Shown in pieces: positions 1 to 12,400 of a DNA stretch of 64,000 bases (positions are counted from its first letter, which is position 1; each line of letters opens with the position of its first letter). The position numbers and the translations under genes are program-made. Below the pieces are notes generated by a model, which saw nothing but the letters and a program-made list of their open reading frames with translations, was not told where the DNA came from and did not search any database. The stretch is taken from NCBI GenBank assembly GCA_022605425.2, contig JAKIMF020000001.1:870501-934500 (forward strand), read 5' to 3'. The DNA comes from Hamiltosporidium tvaerminnensis (taxonomy: Eukaryota > Microsporidia > Dubosqiidae).

Positions 1-29
1 ATGAATATATTTCTTTAAAACAGATCAGG

Positions 30-204
30 ATCCCCCTAGTTGGTGCACAGTTTATCTTTCCTTTGGAAAGTTTGCATATGGCTGACAACTCAACCAATCA
101 AAAGAAAATTTTCTTTGGAACGCCTATAACTTATGGAAGGTTATGATCTATCGTTAGATTGTGTTCCACCCGTAAGGAAGGAGCAGCCTACTAAATAAAT
201 AAAT
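30..204 (+). mobile_element. 5'-truncated SINE with (TAAA)n tail
   Basis: A 175-bp element lies between two perfect copies of the 13-bp sequence AAAACAGATCAGG (17-29 and 205-217), a target-site duplication. It ends in a TAAA-type tail. The body is homologous to the reverse complement of 32826-33063, sharing the GGCTGACAAC and AACCAATCAAAA blocks and the end of the body before the tail. Relative to that copy it starts inside the box-B-like segment, so the tRNA-like head is missing. Perfect duplications suggest a fairly recent insertion, into a site next to an older dispersed repeat. Confidence 0.8.
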
Positions 205-229
205 AAAACAGATCAGGTGGTCGAGAGAG

Positions 230-442
230 TATACGCTATTAAAAACTATCTTTTTGGCAATGAGTGGTTGAATATGTGCGAGATTCATAGCTGCCATTGT
301 GGTGAGATATAAACTACCCGGATTTATAGGAATCCAATATAATCCCGATTTAAAACAGATTTAAATAGACAAATAATAAGCTTTCATTTGTCCATTCTCG
401 ACACGAGAGGTAAAAGTGGAATGGAAATATAAATTAAGAAAT
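230..442 (+). repeat. Small dispersed repeat, family S2, copy 1
   Basis: About 210 bp similar to 42095-42290 (plus) and 26280-26500 (minus). Shared blocks are TTGGCAATGAGTG near the 5' end, GCCATTGTGGTGRRRTATAAA in the middle and CTCGACACNARAGGTAAAAG near the 3' end. The first ~100 bp also resemble the 5' end of the ~730-bp structured repeat at 13262, 44517 and 61034, so the two families share a head. No coding potential is visible. Confidence 0.55.
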
Positions 443-1110
443 TAAAACAGATAAGGTGTTACTCAATTCGGAGAATGCTAAAATATGATATACAAAAACA
501 AGAAAACAATACCTAAATTAAAACAGTTTAAATTCTAAACAATTGTCTTGATATTTATATTTAATATAAGAGGTAAAAAAAATCGTTCAATCATCAAGTA
601 GGAATTTCTGCTCAAGATTCGCTTCAAGTTTATTAAACAAGAATTCTAGGAAAGTATGACTTCTTGGTTAATTATCTTTGTTTTCTATATATGTAGTGTA
701 TGAATAATCAGTTATGAGGTAAACCGAGAAGGCAAAATACCATAGAACCATCTTAAAGGTTCTGATAGCGATGAATGCAGAGGTATACAAATAATCGAAG
801 TTTAAAAAGACCGTCGATATATTTTTTTAGGTTAATAGAAGAGAACGATTCAAAAAAGAACTTTTGCTTATATTTAAAAGAGGCTATGCCGGTGTAAACA
901 ATAATTCGAAGGCTAAAGTTACAAATATTCTTCAAGAGAACCAAGATCGAAGCCATAGCGTAAAAACTTTTGAAAAATAAATAAATTATGTCTTATCTTC
1001 GAATACATAGCCACATTGGAGAATCCGAAATCAAATGTAAAAGAATAGTCGGATTTAGAAGTTATGATATTATTAAAGTAATTTAAAAAAAATCATTAAG
1101 TTAAATAAAC
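443..1110 (+). mobile_element. Degenerate 3' fragment of the RLE-type LINE
   Basis: Scattered similarity to 6380-7080 of LINE copy A: a match to the ACTCAGTTCAAGAAATTCTT region, then GGAATTTCTGCTCAAGATTCGCTTCAA-like sequence encoding the endonuclease core, and a match to the C-terminal acidic tail. Multiple stops and indels make it an old dead fragment. The small open frame on the opposite strand (753-956) is judged a shadow. Confidence 0.6.
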
Positions 1111-1328
1111 AAATGTTTACATTTATTTTCAATGGATGAAATATTTCCTTTAAATTAAGTTCAAAGGTAAATGTTCAAATATTGATGTTCAATAAGGTCT
1201 TATAAAATTAATAATTGCCACTTCGTGCTCTTTTTGCGTAGAATCAATTTATTTTGATCATTAAATTATAAAGTTTCTTTAGATAGTCTATTCAAAAAAA
1301 TTGTGCAGAAAAATTAAATATTGAAATT

Positions 1329-2763
1329 TTAATCAATAAAAATAGCTTCATAAAGCCGAATATAAAATAAAAACACTTCTCTTATTATCTGACAAACGAT
1401 TAATATTATTTCCTCAGAATAATTGTCGGTTTTTTTCATCGCAATTGTTATCAAATTAGTATACAAATATAAAATTATACTATCCTCATATATTTTCTTT
1501 ACAATTTCGCTTGTAAAAACTTTACACTTCCAGCAAATTAGATTCATCAGTTGTTCCAAATTTTTTATCAGAATAATCTTGGTAAAATTTCAAAAGAAAT
1601 TTCTTTATTGATCTTAAAATTTTGATTATAACTTATTCGTTTGTAGTTTGAAATTCATCAAATATTTCTAATTTTCTTGTAGATTCTTCTTCTTGGGATG
1701 AAATTAGCTTTTTGAAGATATCAAAAAGAGTGTTTGGATTATCTAACTAATTTAGTATAGCATCTTTTTGATCTATTAATATATAGAGAATTGTTTTTAT
1801 GTACCAAAATACAAGAGATTCTAGTTCTTTCTGAACCAAATCAAGACTCTCATCCTTTTCCACTCTTTGCTTGATTTTGCTTAATTTTTCTTTACACTCT
1901 TCAATCTTGTGAATGTAAGAAGATAAAAAATCTTTTATTTCATCAGCCATTTTAACATAAAAATTCAATATATTAATAAGCATTTGCTTTAATACCTTAT
2001 CCGAAAATATATTTTTAAGAAGTGAACCATATATATTTTTTTTATCAAATATATTGGCTTTATGAAAAAGAAAAATGAAAAAGGCTTTCAAATCATTATT
2101 GTTTAGCGAAATTTTTATTGATTTGAAAGTATCAAAATTATTGTTATTAGGTTTTGTTAGGGTTATATCTACCAAGCTATGATTGAAGGTTGCATTCAAG
2201 ATACCGAAATTTTCAATATTATTTTGCAATTCTTTGATTAAATTTTCAAGTTTACGAATGAAATTTATCTCAGATGAATTTTTTGTTATAAATAATCCAA
2301 ATCGAGCCAAAAAACCGGGATTGTATTTAGATTTGAATATTTTCAATTTATATAATGAAAATATATAAGGTGGCATAACCAAATTCCACTTCTTGATATT
2401 TTCAATAAAATTTATTCGTTTATCCGCTTGCATATTTACGATTCCATTGCCTCTTTGGTTTGCAATCTTAAATATTTCAGAGTTTGTATCGAAAATATTA
2501 TCTACGGTATAATATGAATAACATAAACATAGGTTATTTATATTCCAATATTTAATATTTGCAATTCCAAAATTATTATTTTCTCTATATTGGTTTTTCA
2601 AAAGTTTTCCCAGTGGTGATTCTTCAAATTCACAAAACTCTTTTAAAATTTGGCTTTTCATTTTTCTACCAGAATAAATAGAAATAAATATAAATAATCC
2701 AAAGGATAGTACACTTGCTAATGTTATAGATATAATCAACTTTCGGTTTTTGAATATTTTCAT
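1329..2763 (-). pseudogene. Decayed secreted or membrane-anchored protein, family F1
   Basis: The first 338 codons are open (2763 to 1747) and start with a hydrophobic segment at about residues 9-30, after a short basic stretch, which is typical of a signal peptide or signal anchor. The paralogue at 45708-47132 shows the gene once continued. Past the TAG at 1747 the same frame encodes LDNPNTLFDIFKKLI, matching the paralogue's LDDPDTFFDMIRTLI; a TAA then follows, and the C-terminus (matching FFLAYIRLYEAILIE) appears in another frame down to 1329. The remainder is lysine-rich, predicted helical, and resembles no family I know. It is either a pseudogene or a protein shortened by about 140 residues. 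No CCC motif precedes the ATG. Confidence 0.7.
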
Positions 2764-3099
2764 AATTTAAAAAAAATCTTACATATATATAGTTTTATCA
2801 TTAACTATATTTGTATAAATGTGAAAAAAAGACTATTCCATTTCTTAAAAATTATTCCCGATGTTTTTTTTATATTCTATTTTCAAAATAAGTATATTTA
2901 AAGTTTTTTTGAAAAACTCTAGAATCAAGTAATTAATTAAAAAAATCTAGGATCAACGAATAGAACAGATGACATAATGAACACTTCAAATATATCTCTA
3001 ATTTCTTTATTTTTTTAATTGTTACTTTCAAAAACATTCTATGATATAAAATTCAACAAATAAAAAGATATATAGCAAGAAATATATTTAATTTCATCT
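2764..3099. other. AT-rich spacer, nothing recognised
   Basis: Upstream region of the F1 pseudogene. It is A/T rich with no open frame, RNA gene or clear repeat that I can identify. Confidence 0.5.
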
Positions 3100-3770
3100 A
3101 GAGTTGAATTGAAGATAATCTCATTAAAAAACTTTTGCTTTGCTATAAGTATTTCAAATATGCGTAAAATGTATTGTTTGCATCAAAGTAGGCTAAAAAC
3201 GAGACTAAATAAAAGTTCGTTTTGGGAAATTTTACGGATGGGAATGTTCAGACTAAATCTAAACTTTTTCTACAAAGAAGTTTGGTGTGTTTTTTAGTAA
3301 ATATACCGTCGAAGAAAGCTGAACTTGTATGTGATTGACAGGAAACATTATATAAACCGGTCTTAGACTCAAATCAAAAGAAATAACATCTGATACACGA
3401 AAAAACATACAATTTAAAAAATCTGAAAAAGTAATTAGCATATTCTTTTTGTTGTTATGACATTACACACATAGTTAGAGTTTAAACAAGTTGCCAAAAT
3501 ATTTCATAGCTGGAAATATTTTCGGTTATTAAGTTTTAGAGTAAGCAAACGCGACATTGTCTTGTGTTAACCGAATTGGGTTTCTTCCGAAATGACAAAT
3601 CAGGCAAGAGACGTTAAAAAGCAACAAATAACCTCTTAGGCAATTCCATAGGCTTTACTCACATTTAAATGAAAGTTTTTGGGAGGAAGTATGGTAGGAA
3701 GTACCGTAAAGTTTTGTGGAGCAGTTATTAATATTAAGTATATAATTTTGTTAATGTCATCAAAATAATA
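3100..3770 (+). repeat. Structured repeat family S1, highly degenerate copy
   Basis: Blocks in the right order match the better-preserved copies: CTTTTTCTACAAA...GTTTTTTA (3260-3300), GCTGAACTTGTATGTGATTG, GTTGTTATGACATTACAC, a purine-rich GGAAATATTTTCGG stretch, and the 3' part GAGCAGTTATTAATATTAAG...TTAATGTCAT. Overall identity is low, so this is the oldest copy in the window. The small open frames here (3109-3297 and 3259-3441) are not conserved in other copies. Confidence 0.55.
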
Positions 3771-4112
3771 AAAAATATGCTTTTTTTTCAAAATAATGTA
3801 ATTTTAAATTTTTGAATTATTATTTTTTTAATTTTATTTGCTTTTCGTAGAGTTTTGCAAACATTACTTTTTCCAGAAAATTAATTTAGCTCAATTCTGG
3901 AATACCTGCTTAGGAAGTATTGCAGCATTGGAAGATTTCGAAAAGAAATGAAAAAAATGTCTCAAAGCATTTTTTAAGTATTATGAGGTTTTATTGCTAT
4001 ATCTATTTTAATACTGTTTTTTTCGGTTATAAATTTCACAAATTCTATAATTTCTTTCGCAGCTTGAAGAGAAGTCTCAGCAATTTATATTTTTCATGAA
4101 TTTTTAAAAATA
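3771..4112. other. AT-rich spacer before LINE copy A
   Basis: No gene or RNA seen. It ends at the left target duplication of LINE copy A (TAGTGAAACATCT at 4113-4125). Confidence 0.5.
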
Positions 4113-4125
4113 TAGTGAAACATCT

Positions 4126-7109
4126 TATGCTATGACGAGGCAACACGTAAAGAGAAGCTTAGATCCGCTTGGAAGGAAAACATAGAAAGTAAAATTTCTA
4201 AGTTAGTACTTTCCAAAGATCTCCTCGAGAAAGCTCGTAAGCAGGAAAAGCTCTCCACTTCGGAAACGAAGAGCCTTAAGAAAATCATGCGAGAGTTTAA
4301 TTTAAACTTGAGCAGCGTAACTGATCTTTCTGAGGCTTTAGTTAAGAAGAATGAGTCTTTGAATGTGTACGAGAAAAAAATTACGATGCATGAAAGTAGG
4401 AAGCAATTCCGAAAAGAGAATCGTATGTTTGAGCTTTTCCGAGGTCGATTTTATCGTGGGTTATCCGAGCGTGTGGAATCCGAGCATGTGGTTAGCCGTG
4501 ATGAAATTGTGAGTTTTTGGTCTACAATGTGGAACAAAAATGATGACACAGTCACGTACGATGATTATTTGATTACATTTGTATCAGATAATCATCCGAC
4601 CACGTTTCCTTCACTTGATGAATTTGTGAATATCATTAATTGGCTCCCTAATTGGAAAGCTGCTGGAATTGATGGTATTTACAATTTTTTCATTAAGAAA
4701 CTTACAACTCTTCACAAATATCTTTATGATATTGTGAAAGTTATATGTTTAGAAGGAACACCTCAAGCTGATTGGTTTTACTGCGGGCTTACGTATTTGA
4801 TACCGAAAGGAATTCCACGAAGAGGCTCTGACTACAGGCCAATCACTTGTATGTCCAACCTCTATAAGTTAACGACAAAGTGTGTAACGAAAGTCGTTCA
4901 ACTTGAAGTGGAAAGGCGAGGGTTGCTTGCAGAGAACCAACTAGGGGCGGTAAGAGGTGTGCAGGGAGCGAAAGAGCAGGCTCTACTGAATATTGCCTTA
5001 AATAAAGAGTATGGAAATAATCTTAAGGCAACATGGATTGATGTTAAAAAAGCTTATGATTCAATAGATCATGCTTATTTAACTCAATGCATTGAAAACC
5101 TTTATTTACCTGATTGGATCCTGAAATTTATTAAGGTAATTATATCAAAATGGAAAATTGATATATCAGTAGGGCCTGAAAAAATCATGAGCAAGAAGAT
5201 TGATAGAGGGATTCTACAAGGAGATAGTCTGTCACCTTTGTTATTTGTGTTGTGTATGGATCCATTAAGCCGAAAGCTTAATGAAAAATACACAAAAGTG
5301 ACAGTACAAACAGATGCAGAATCCCATTCTACTAATCATCTCTTGTTTATTGATGATCTTAAGCTCCTTGCAAAAGACAGCTCCACATTGAGTGCTATGA
5401 CAGGCGAGGCAAAGGAATTTTTAGAGGTGATTGGCTTAGAGATTAACAAAGAGAAGTCAGCCACAAATGATACGTGTTGTGAAGATACTGCTACTCTTCT
5501 AGAAGGTGTTAGTGTTTACAAATATTTAGGAATAATAGAAGATAGCAGAGGAATCCCAACACGTAGCTCATTTGAAGAAGTACAGAGCAAACTTATATCA
5601 AGAGTTGAAAGACTTTGTCACACTAGATTAAACGCAAAAAATTTATTTTCTGCAATCAATCAACATGCGATATCGTTAATCAACTACCACATAGGAGTAC
5701 TTCGACTTGAACCGGCTGACTTCTCTAAGTTAGATGAGGCAGTGCGTGCGGTGTTGGTTAAAAATAAGATACATCTCCGCCCAGGATGTAAAGAGCGGTT
5801 GTATCTTCCTAGAACAGAACTTGGAAGAGGCCTACATAGTGTTGAGTTGCGAAGCGAACATATGCTTCTGCAACTCTTGGATTGTCTGGAAAAAAGTAAA
5901 GAAATATCAACTAGACGAGCAGCAATCCTCAAGGTGGAGAATAATAATAAAACCCATCTTGCACTAATAAAAGGCTTCTTAAAAGTAAAGTACAGGTTGG
6001 TAGAAGAAGTCACTAAGAAAAGTTTAGAAGAAGCTCAACTTGCAAAACTATATAACGAAATAGAAAAACGAAAACTCCATTCAAAGTTATATAATGCAAG
6101 GAAAAATGAGCTTGTGAGTGTTAGTGACTCTTCAAGATGGCTAAAGAGAGGAAATATTAGGCCACGAAATGAAGCTGTGTTCTGCTATATCCAGGATAGA
6201 AATGTATTCTGGGGAGCAGATGGTGTGTGTCAACATTGCGGGAAGTCTGGTAAGACTGTGGATCATCTAGCAACTAGATGTGAAAAAATGCTAGGCCATG
6301 ATTACACTAGACGGCATAATGAAGTGGTTAGATGCCTACACTTACTTCTCCTAAATTGATATAAGTTTAAGTCTTCAAAACGAATAAGGAGCCACTCAGT
6401 TCAAGAAATTCTTGATAATGAGTATGCAGAGATAAGAGTGGACACCAGAATTAAAACTGATGTTAAAATTCGGAATAACAGACCGGACATATTTATTTTA
6501 GATAAGAAGAAGAATAAGATAACACTCATTGAACTAGGAATCACTTCCCAAGATTCACTTCAAATAGTTGAAACTGAAAAACTTAGGAAGTATGACCTGC
6601 TAGCCAATGAGTTGGGCCTTATTTATAGGTGTAGTGTTGAGATAATCCCTTATGTGATGACCTGGGACGGTATTGTGACAAAATACCATAAATCTTATCT
6701 TAAAAGACTAGAAATACCCATGAATGTAGAGGCATACATTCAGTCTATAGCACTTAAGAAAACAGTCGAAACTATTTCCTTTGATCGACGAAGAGGACTT
6801 GAGTCAGGACTAAATGCCGAAGAGAGCTGGGAGAGAGCGTCAATGGGTGTTATTATGAGATCAGAGATGCATGAGGAACCAATACCCCCTTTAAAAGAAG
6901 CGAAAACAGAGGAAGATGGTGCCAAAAATTTTAAACCAAAATATAAAGCCCCCTTTATTTTACAAGGAGGAACCACTTTAGAGGAACCGACCAATAACAT
7001 AAATGAAGAGTCGGATTTGGAAGAAGAGACAAAAGTGGTCAAAGAGGTAGAAGAAAACATGTAAAAATGGTAAAAAATATTTTAACCCAGAATTTTATTA
7101 AATAAAAAT
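4126..7109 (+). mobile_element. RLE-type non-LTR retrotransposon, copy A (5'-truncated)
   Basis: A 2984-bp LINE copy bounded by perfect 13-bp target duplications TAGTGAAACATCT at 4113-4125 and 7110-7122. Compared with the full-length copy at 26516-30330 it lacks roughly the first 900 bp, the usual result of incomplete target-primed reverse transcription. The 3' end TTTTAACCCAGAATTTTATTAAATAAA recurs at copies B, C and D. Its coding region is broken by only one stop, making it the best-preserved copy. Reverse transcriptase followed by CCHC and PD-(D/E)XK endonuclease is the R2/R4/Dong-type layout; an R4/Dong affiliation is my inference. Confidence 0.95.
4128..7064 (+). pseudogene. LINE polyprotein: reverse transcriptase, CCHC, restriction-like endonuclease; one TGA
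   Basis: The frame is open from the 5' truncation to the TGA at 6357-6359 and then, in the same frame, to TAA at 7062. The first ATG is at 4287. Counting from it: a template-contact motif near residues 172-195 (DYRPITCMSNLYK), RT motif A at 250-265 (WIDVKKAYDSIDH), motif B at 308-318 (GILQGDSLSP), the catalytic box FIDD at about 353-356 (the family's YxDD), and a C-x2-C-x8-H-x4-C knuckle at 648-665. Beyond the TGA come the endonuclease signature RPD (6480-6488) and the LIELGI strand with its acidic residue at 6531-6533, then an acidic, lysine-rich tail. The protein would nick DNA and prime reverse transcription of its own RNA. Copies B and D have arginine or lysine at the TGA position. Confidence 0.93.
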
Positions 7110-7122
7110 TAGTGAAACATCT

Positions 7123-8731
7123 AGAGCTTTGGTTTTTGCAATTAAATTTTACTTTGAAAATTTTAAACGTGGAACAAATTATTTTCATTAAAGAAATTTC
7201 ATAATTTAAATGTGATACTTGGAAATTATATCTGCCCTGCTATATTTTTTAGCTAGCTTCGTTTTTGTTTATATCACTCTAATTACAGCTAATTTGGTAA
7301 AGTATGGTTTTCTGTTTGATCAAGGTTTTCTTCTATGAATATTAATGTGGTAAACACATTCTTATATTCGGCATTCTAGTTTCTTTTTATGATCAAGTTA
7401 CTTTCATTCCTATTTGTTTTCTTGCTGACTAATTAGCTAAATATAAGATCTGGATATTATTTATATGTAAATTTTAGTATTATTATTTTCTTAAAATGGT
7501 ATTTTTATGATTTACTAATGTCTAATTTCAGATTATTAGCTAAGGTTTTAAACGAGAATTGCTATATATTCATCACTTCTTAAAAAATTAATACTAGAAA
7601 TAACTATTATTTAATAAAGTTTTTTTTATTTTCATTGTATAAATTTTTATATACTTCATAATAAAGATTTTTCAAAGTCTATAGAAACTTTTTAGCGCAT
7701 TTATGTAAAAAAACAAGTTTGTAATTGTATATTTGGACATAAAATTGTGTTTTATTTTGTTATTAAGATCTCCTATACATTCAAGAAAATTTCTTGCCAT
7801 TATCGCAATATCCATTTAATAAGTAACCATTTTAGAAGGGGATTTTTGTTATCCCGATCATATAGAGTATAAGAATTCGGCGCATTTCTTGTTTCATGTC
7901 TTTCGCGTTGCTATAGTCTGAATCAAAACAGTAGTGCAAAATTAGTCGACTTTTTAACGCTTGCAAATATTTGAGACATGTTTTAACTACATAGATAGTT
8001 TTGTAATCTCTCAGTCAATAATTCTAAACGTTTTTAATTCTTCCTGTGAGTATACAAAATCATTTGAAAAATAATAATTATTAAAATCTAACGAAGCCCA
8101 TTTTATTCAAGTATTATCGGAATCAGTTTAAAAGATATTTACATAGGCTAACTGATTATTTCTTTATATTTTGAAAAAATTGAAGAGTAAATTGGTTAAT
8201 ATTTGCCTGATTTTATAAATAATTCCTAATAAATTTTTTTCTATAATAACTTTAAATGATATTAGGCCGAATAATTTTACACCATAATTTAATAATTCTC
8301 ATGTAATGTCTATATTCTGGCATATATCTGTTCAAAATGCTTGAAAATAATTCCAAATCATTTGTTGCGTTAAATTAAGAAAATCAAAGATTGGAAAGAA
8401 TGAAATCAAAATAAATGATATAGTTCATAATACAAAAAAACTCAAATATATAAAAATTCAATATTTGTACTACAATTGACACCGATAAATAAATAAATTA
8501 CACATGTGAAAAACCTCAGAATTAAACTTCTAATTATAGATATAAGAGTAAATCACCAAACTACCTCAAACAAAGGACAAATTTAATGGGTAAACATAAG
8601 CAAAAGCAATACATTTGTTAAAAAAAAATTTTAAAAATTTATTTGAGAGTATTTCATTTTTTTCAAAATAATATTATTCTCATATTTTTTAAGAATAGAA
8701 AAATATTTAAAAGGGAAAAAAACGTACACTT
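7123..8731. other. 1.6-kb AT-rich intergenic region, nothing recognised
   Basis: Between LINE copy A and the 3' end of zeta-COP. No open frame of note, tRNA or repeat with a partner elsewhere in the window was identified. Confidence 0.5.
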
Positions 8732-9235
8732 TTATTTTTTTAAACTACTCAAACTCTTAGTTGCTGAATCCAGAAAAGACAATACATTCCCAGTTATCTG
8801 CATACCTTCTAACTCCTCAAAACTTCTACTCTCAATCTTAGATGTTAAAACATCGGTTTCTGTTTCAATAACCATACCCTCGTCAATAAAATTATTAAGT
8901 AATACCAATACCAAATCATATTTAGAAACAATACTTTCTTTATTTACAGATCCACTTATAATATAATTTAAACTGTTATAAAAGACATCTAACAACTTTT
9001 CAGCAAAAATATCATTTTTTTCAGAATCTAAACATATAAAAATTATAATATTATTCACTATTTTATATATAACTAACATATCTTCAATAATAGTTATATC
9101 AGATTTTTCTGATATAATTTTCTTATAAATCGTATTTACGTCACACTGAGTACGTGAATAGTTTCTTTCAATAATTATATTACCATCTTCATCTAATACT
9201 GTAATGCTCTGTACATCGTAAACTGACAACTTCAT
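8732..9235 (-). CDS. RET3: Coatomer subunit zeta (COPI)
   Basis: A 167-residue protein with the longin-like fold of the zeta-COP/adaptin-sigma family. The start (YDVQSITVLDEDGNII) matches the first strands of zeta-COP (usually a leucine/isoleucine-rich strand, then DNDG), and YDLVLVLLNNFIDEGMVIE at about residues 108-126 matches the diagnostic motif ending in IDGG-ILE. The usual family length is about 175-190, so it is complete and slightly short. Zeta-COP binds gamma-COP in the coat that carries Golgi-to-ER retrograde vesicles. The ATG at 9235 is supported by a CCC tract one base upstream (9237-9239 read on the minus strand). It stands alone between transposons; adaptin sigma is a less likely alternative. 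Confidence 0.9.
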   Translation of the reverse strand: MKLSVYDVQSITVLDEDGNIIIERNYSRTQCDVNTIYKKIISEKSDITIIEDMLVIYKIVNNIIIFICLDSEKNDIFAEKLLDVFYNSLNYIISGSVNKESIVSKYDLVLVLLNNFIDEGMVIETETDVLTSKIESRSFEELEGMQITGNVLSFLDSATKSLSSLKK

Positions 9236-9236
9236 A

Positions 9237-9239
9237 GGG
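9237..9239 (-). promoter_or_regulatory. CCC start-proximal motif of zeta-COP
   Basis: On the minus strand the sequence reads ACCCTATG, the CCC ending one base before the start codon. Short CCC motifs just upstream of the ATG are a known microsporidian expression signal, and they also precede RER1, condensin G, Yos1 and eL20 here. Confidence 0.55.
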
Positions 9240-9430
9240 TTTATAGTAAAAATAACAAAATAAAAATAAATTTTTATTCAGTGTTTAATTATGGAATGAA
9301 ATTTTGAAAGAAAAAATTGGAATTTAAATAAAATTTTCATCTCTAAAATGACCTTTTTATAACACATAGTAATATATTTTATAATTGAAAGAAAACTAGT
9401 AAAATAATTATGTAATAAACCAATTCAAAT

Positions 9431-12400
9431 TTATATTTAATAAAATTCTGAGTTAAAATATTTTTTACTATTTTTATATATTTTCTTCTACTTCTTTAAC
9501 CACTACCGCTTCTTCTTCCAAATTCGACTCTTCATTTATATTTATTGTCGGTTCTCTAATGTGGTTCCTCTTTCTGAAATATGGGGGGGGATTTTTTTAA
9601 AAATTTTACGCCATCTTCATCTCTCTTCGCTTCTTTTAAAGGGTGTTGGTTCCTCGTGCATCTCTGATCTCATAATAACACCCATTGACGCTCTCTCCCA
9701 GCTCTCTTCGGCATTTAGTCCTGACTCAAGTCCTCTTCGTCGATCAAAGGAAATTGTTTCGACTGTCTTCTTAAGTACTATAGACTGAATGTATGCCTCT
9801 ACATTCATAGGTATTTCTAGTCTTTTAAGATGAGATTTGTGGTATTTTGTCACAATCCGTCCCAGGTCATCACATAAGGGATTATCTAAAAACTACACTT
9901 ATAAATAAGACCCAACTCATTGGCTAGCAGGTCATACTTCCTAAGTTTTTCAGGTTCAACTATTTGAAGTGAATCTTGGGAAGTGATTCCTACTTCAAAG
10001 AGTGTTATCTTATTCTTCTTCTTATATAAAAACAATATCTCGGGTCTGTTCTTCCGAATTTTAACATCAGTTTTTATTCCGGTGCCCACTCTTATCTCCG
10101 CATACTCCTTATCAAGAATTTCTTAAACTGAGTGACTACTTATTCGTTTGAGGACTTAAACTTATATCTATTTAGCAGAAGTAAGTGAAGGCATCTAACC
10201 ACTTCATTATGCTGGCTGGTGTAGTCATGGCCTAGCATTTTTTCACATCGAGTTGCTAGATGATCTACAGTCTTACCAGACTTCCCGCAGTGTTGACACA
10301 TACCATCTGCACCCGAACACATTTTTATCCTGGATATAGCAGAACACAGCTTCATTGCGTGGCCTAATATTCCCTCTCTTTAACCATCTTGAAGAGTCAC
10401 TAACACTCACAAGCTCATTTTTTCTTGCATTATATAACTTTGAATGAAGTTTTCGTTTTTCTATTTCGTTATATAGTATTACAAGTTGAGCTTCTTCTAA
10501 ACTTTTCTTAGTGACTTCTTCTACCAACCTGAGCTTATCTTTTAAGAAGCCTTTTATTAGTGCAAGATGGGTTTTATTATTATTCTCCACCTTGAGGATC
10601 GCTGCTCGTCTAGTTGATATTTCTTTACTTTTTTCCAGACAATCCAAGAGTTGCAGAAGCATATGTTCGCTTCGCAACTCAACTGTATGTAGGCCTCTTC
10701 CAAGTTCTGTTCTAGGAAGGTACAAACGCTCTTTACATCCTGGGCGAAGATGTACCTTATTCTTACCCAAAACCACACACACTGCATCATCTAACTTAGA
10801 GAAGTCAGCCGGTTCAAGTCGAAGTACTCCTATGTGATAGTTTATTAACATTATCGCATGTTGATTGATTGCAGAAAATAAATTTTTTGCGTTTAATCTA
10901 GTGTGACAAAGTCTTTCAACTCTTGATATAAGTTTGCTCTGTACTTCTTCAAATGAGCTACGTGTTGGGATTCCTCTGCTATCTTCGATTATTCCTAAAT
11001 ATTTGTAAACACTAACACCTTCTAGAAGAGTAGCAGTATCTTCACAACACGTATCATTTGTGGCTGACTTCTCTTTGTTAATCTCTAAGCCAATCACCTC
11101 TAAAAATTTCTTTGCCTCGCCTGTCATAGCACTCAATGTGGAGCTGTCTTTTGCAAGGAGCTTAAGATCATTAATAAACGAGAGATGATTAGTAGAATCT
11201 GATTCTGCATCTGTTTGTACTGTCACTTTTGTGTATTTTTCATTAAGCTTTCGGCTTAATGGATCCATACACAACACAAATAACAAAGGTGACAAACTAT
11301 CTCCTTGTAGAATCCCTCTATCAATCTTCTTGCTCATGATTTTTTCAGGCCCTACTGATATATCAATTTTCCATTTTGATATAATTACCTTAATAAATTT
11401 CAGGATCCAATCTGGTAAATTAAGGTTTTCAATGCATTGAGTTAAATAAGCATGATATATTGAATCATAAGCTTTTTTAACATCAATCCATGTTGCCTTA
11501 AGATTGTTTCCGTACTCTTTATTCAGCGCAATGTTCAGTAGAGCCTGCTCTTTCGCTCCCTGCACACCTCTTACCGCCCCTAATTGGTTCTCTGCAAGCA
11601 ACCCTCGCCTTTCCACTTCAAGTTGAACGACCTTTGTTACACACTTTGTCGTTAACTTGTAGAGGTTGGACATACAAGTGATTGGCCTGTAGTCAGAGCC
11701 TCTTCGTGGAATTCCTTTCGGTATCAAATACGTAAGCCCGCAGTAAAACCAATCAGCTTGAGGTGTTCCTTCTAAACATATAACTTTCACAATATCATAA
11801 ATATATTTGTGAAGAGTTGTGAGTTTCTTAATGAAAAAATTGTAAATACCATCAATTCCAGCAGCTTTCCAATTGGGAAGCCAATTAATGATATTTACAA
11901 ATTCATCAAATTAAGGAAACGTGGTTGGATGATTATCTGATACAAATGGAATCAAATAATCATCATACGTGACTGTCTCATCATTTTTGTTCCACATTGT
12001 AGACCAAAAACTCACAATTTCATCACGACTAACCACATGCCTCGATTCCACACGCTCAGATAACCCACGATAAAATCGACCTCTGAAAAACTCAAACATA
12101 CGATTATCTTTTCGGAATTGCTTCCTACTTTCATGCATCGTCATTTTTTTCTCGTAAACGTTCAAAGACTCATTCTTCTTAACTAATGCCCCAGAAAGAT
12201 CAGTTACGCTGCTCAAGTTTAAATTAAACTCTCGCATTATTTTCTTAAGGCTCTTTGTTTCCGAAGTGGAGAGCTTTTCTGCTTACGAGCCTTCTCGAGA
12301 AGATCTTTGGAAAGTACTAACGTTAGAAATTTTACTTGTTATGTTTTCATTTCAAACGTATCTAGGCTTTTATTGCATGTTGCCTCGTCATAGCATACCT

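Noticed and set aside
5684-6013. 109-residue minus-strand frame inside LINE copy A, also present in C (27610) and B (10511)
   Set aside because: It is the antisense shadow of the conserved RT-linker coding sequence; its conservation follows from the sense strand.
9240-9430. Promoter or short RNA between zeta-COP and LINE copy B
   Set aside because: Only AT-rich sequence; nothing beyond the CCC motif can be supported.
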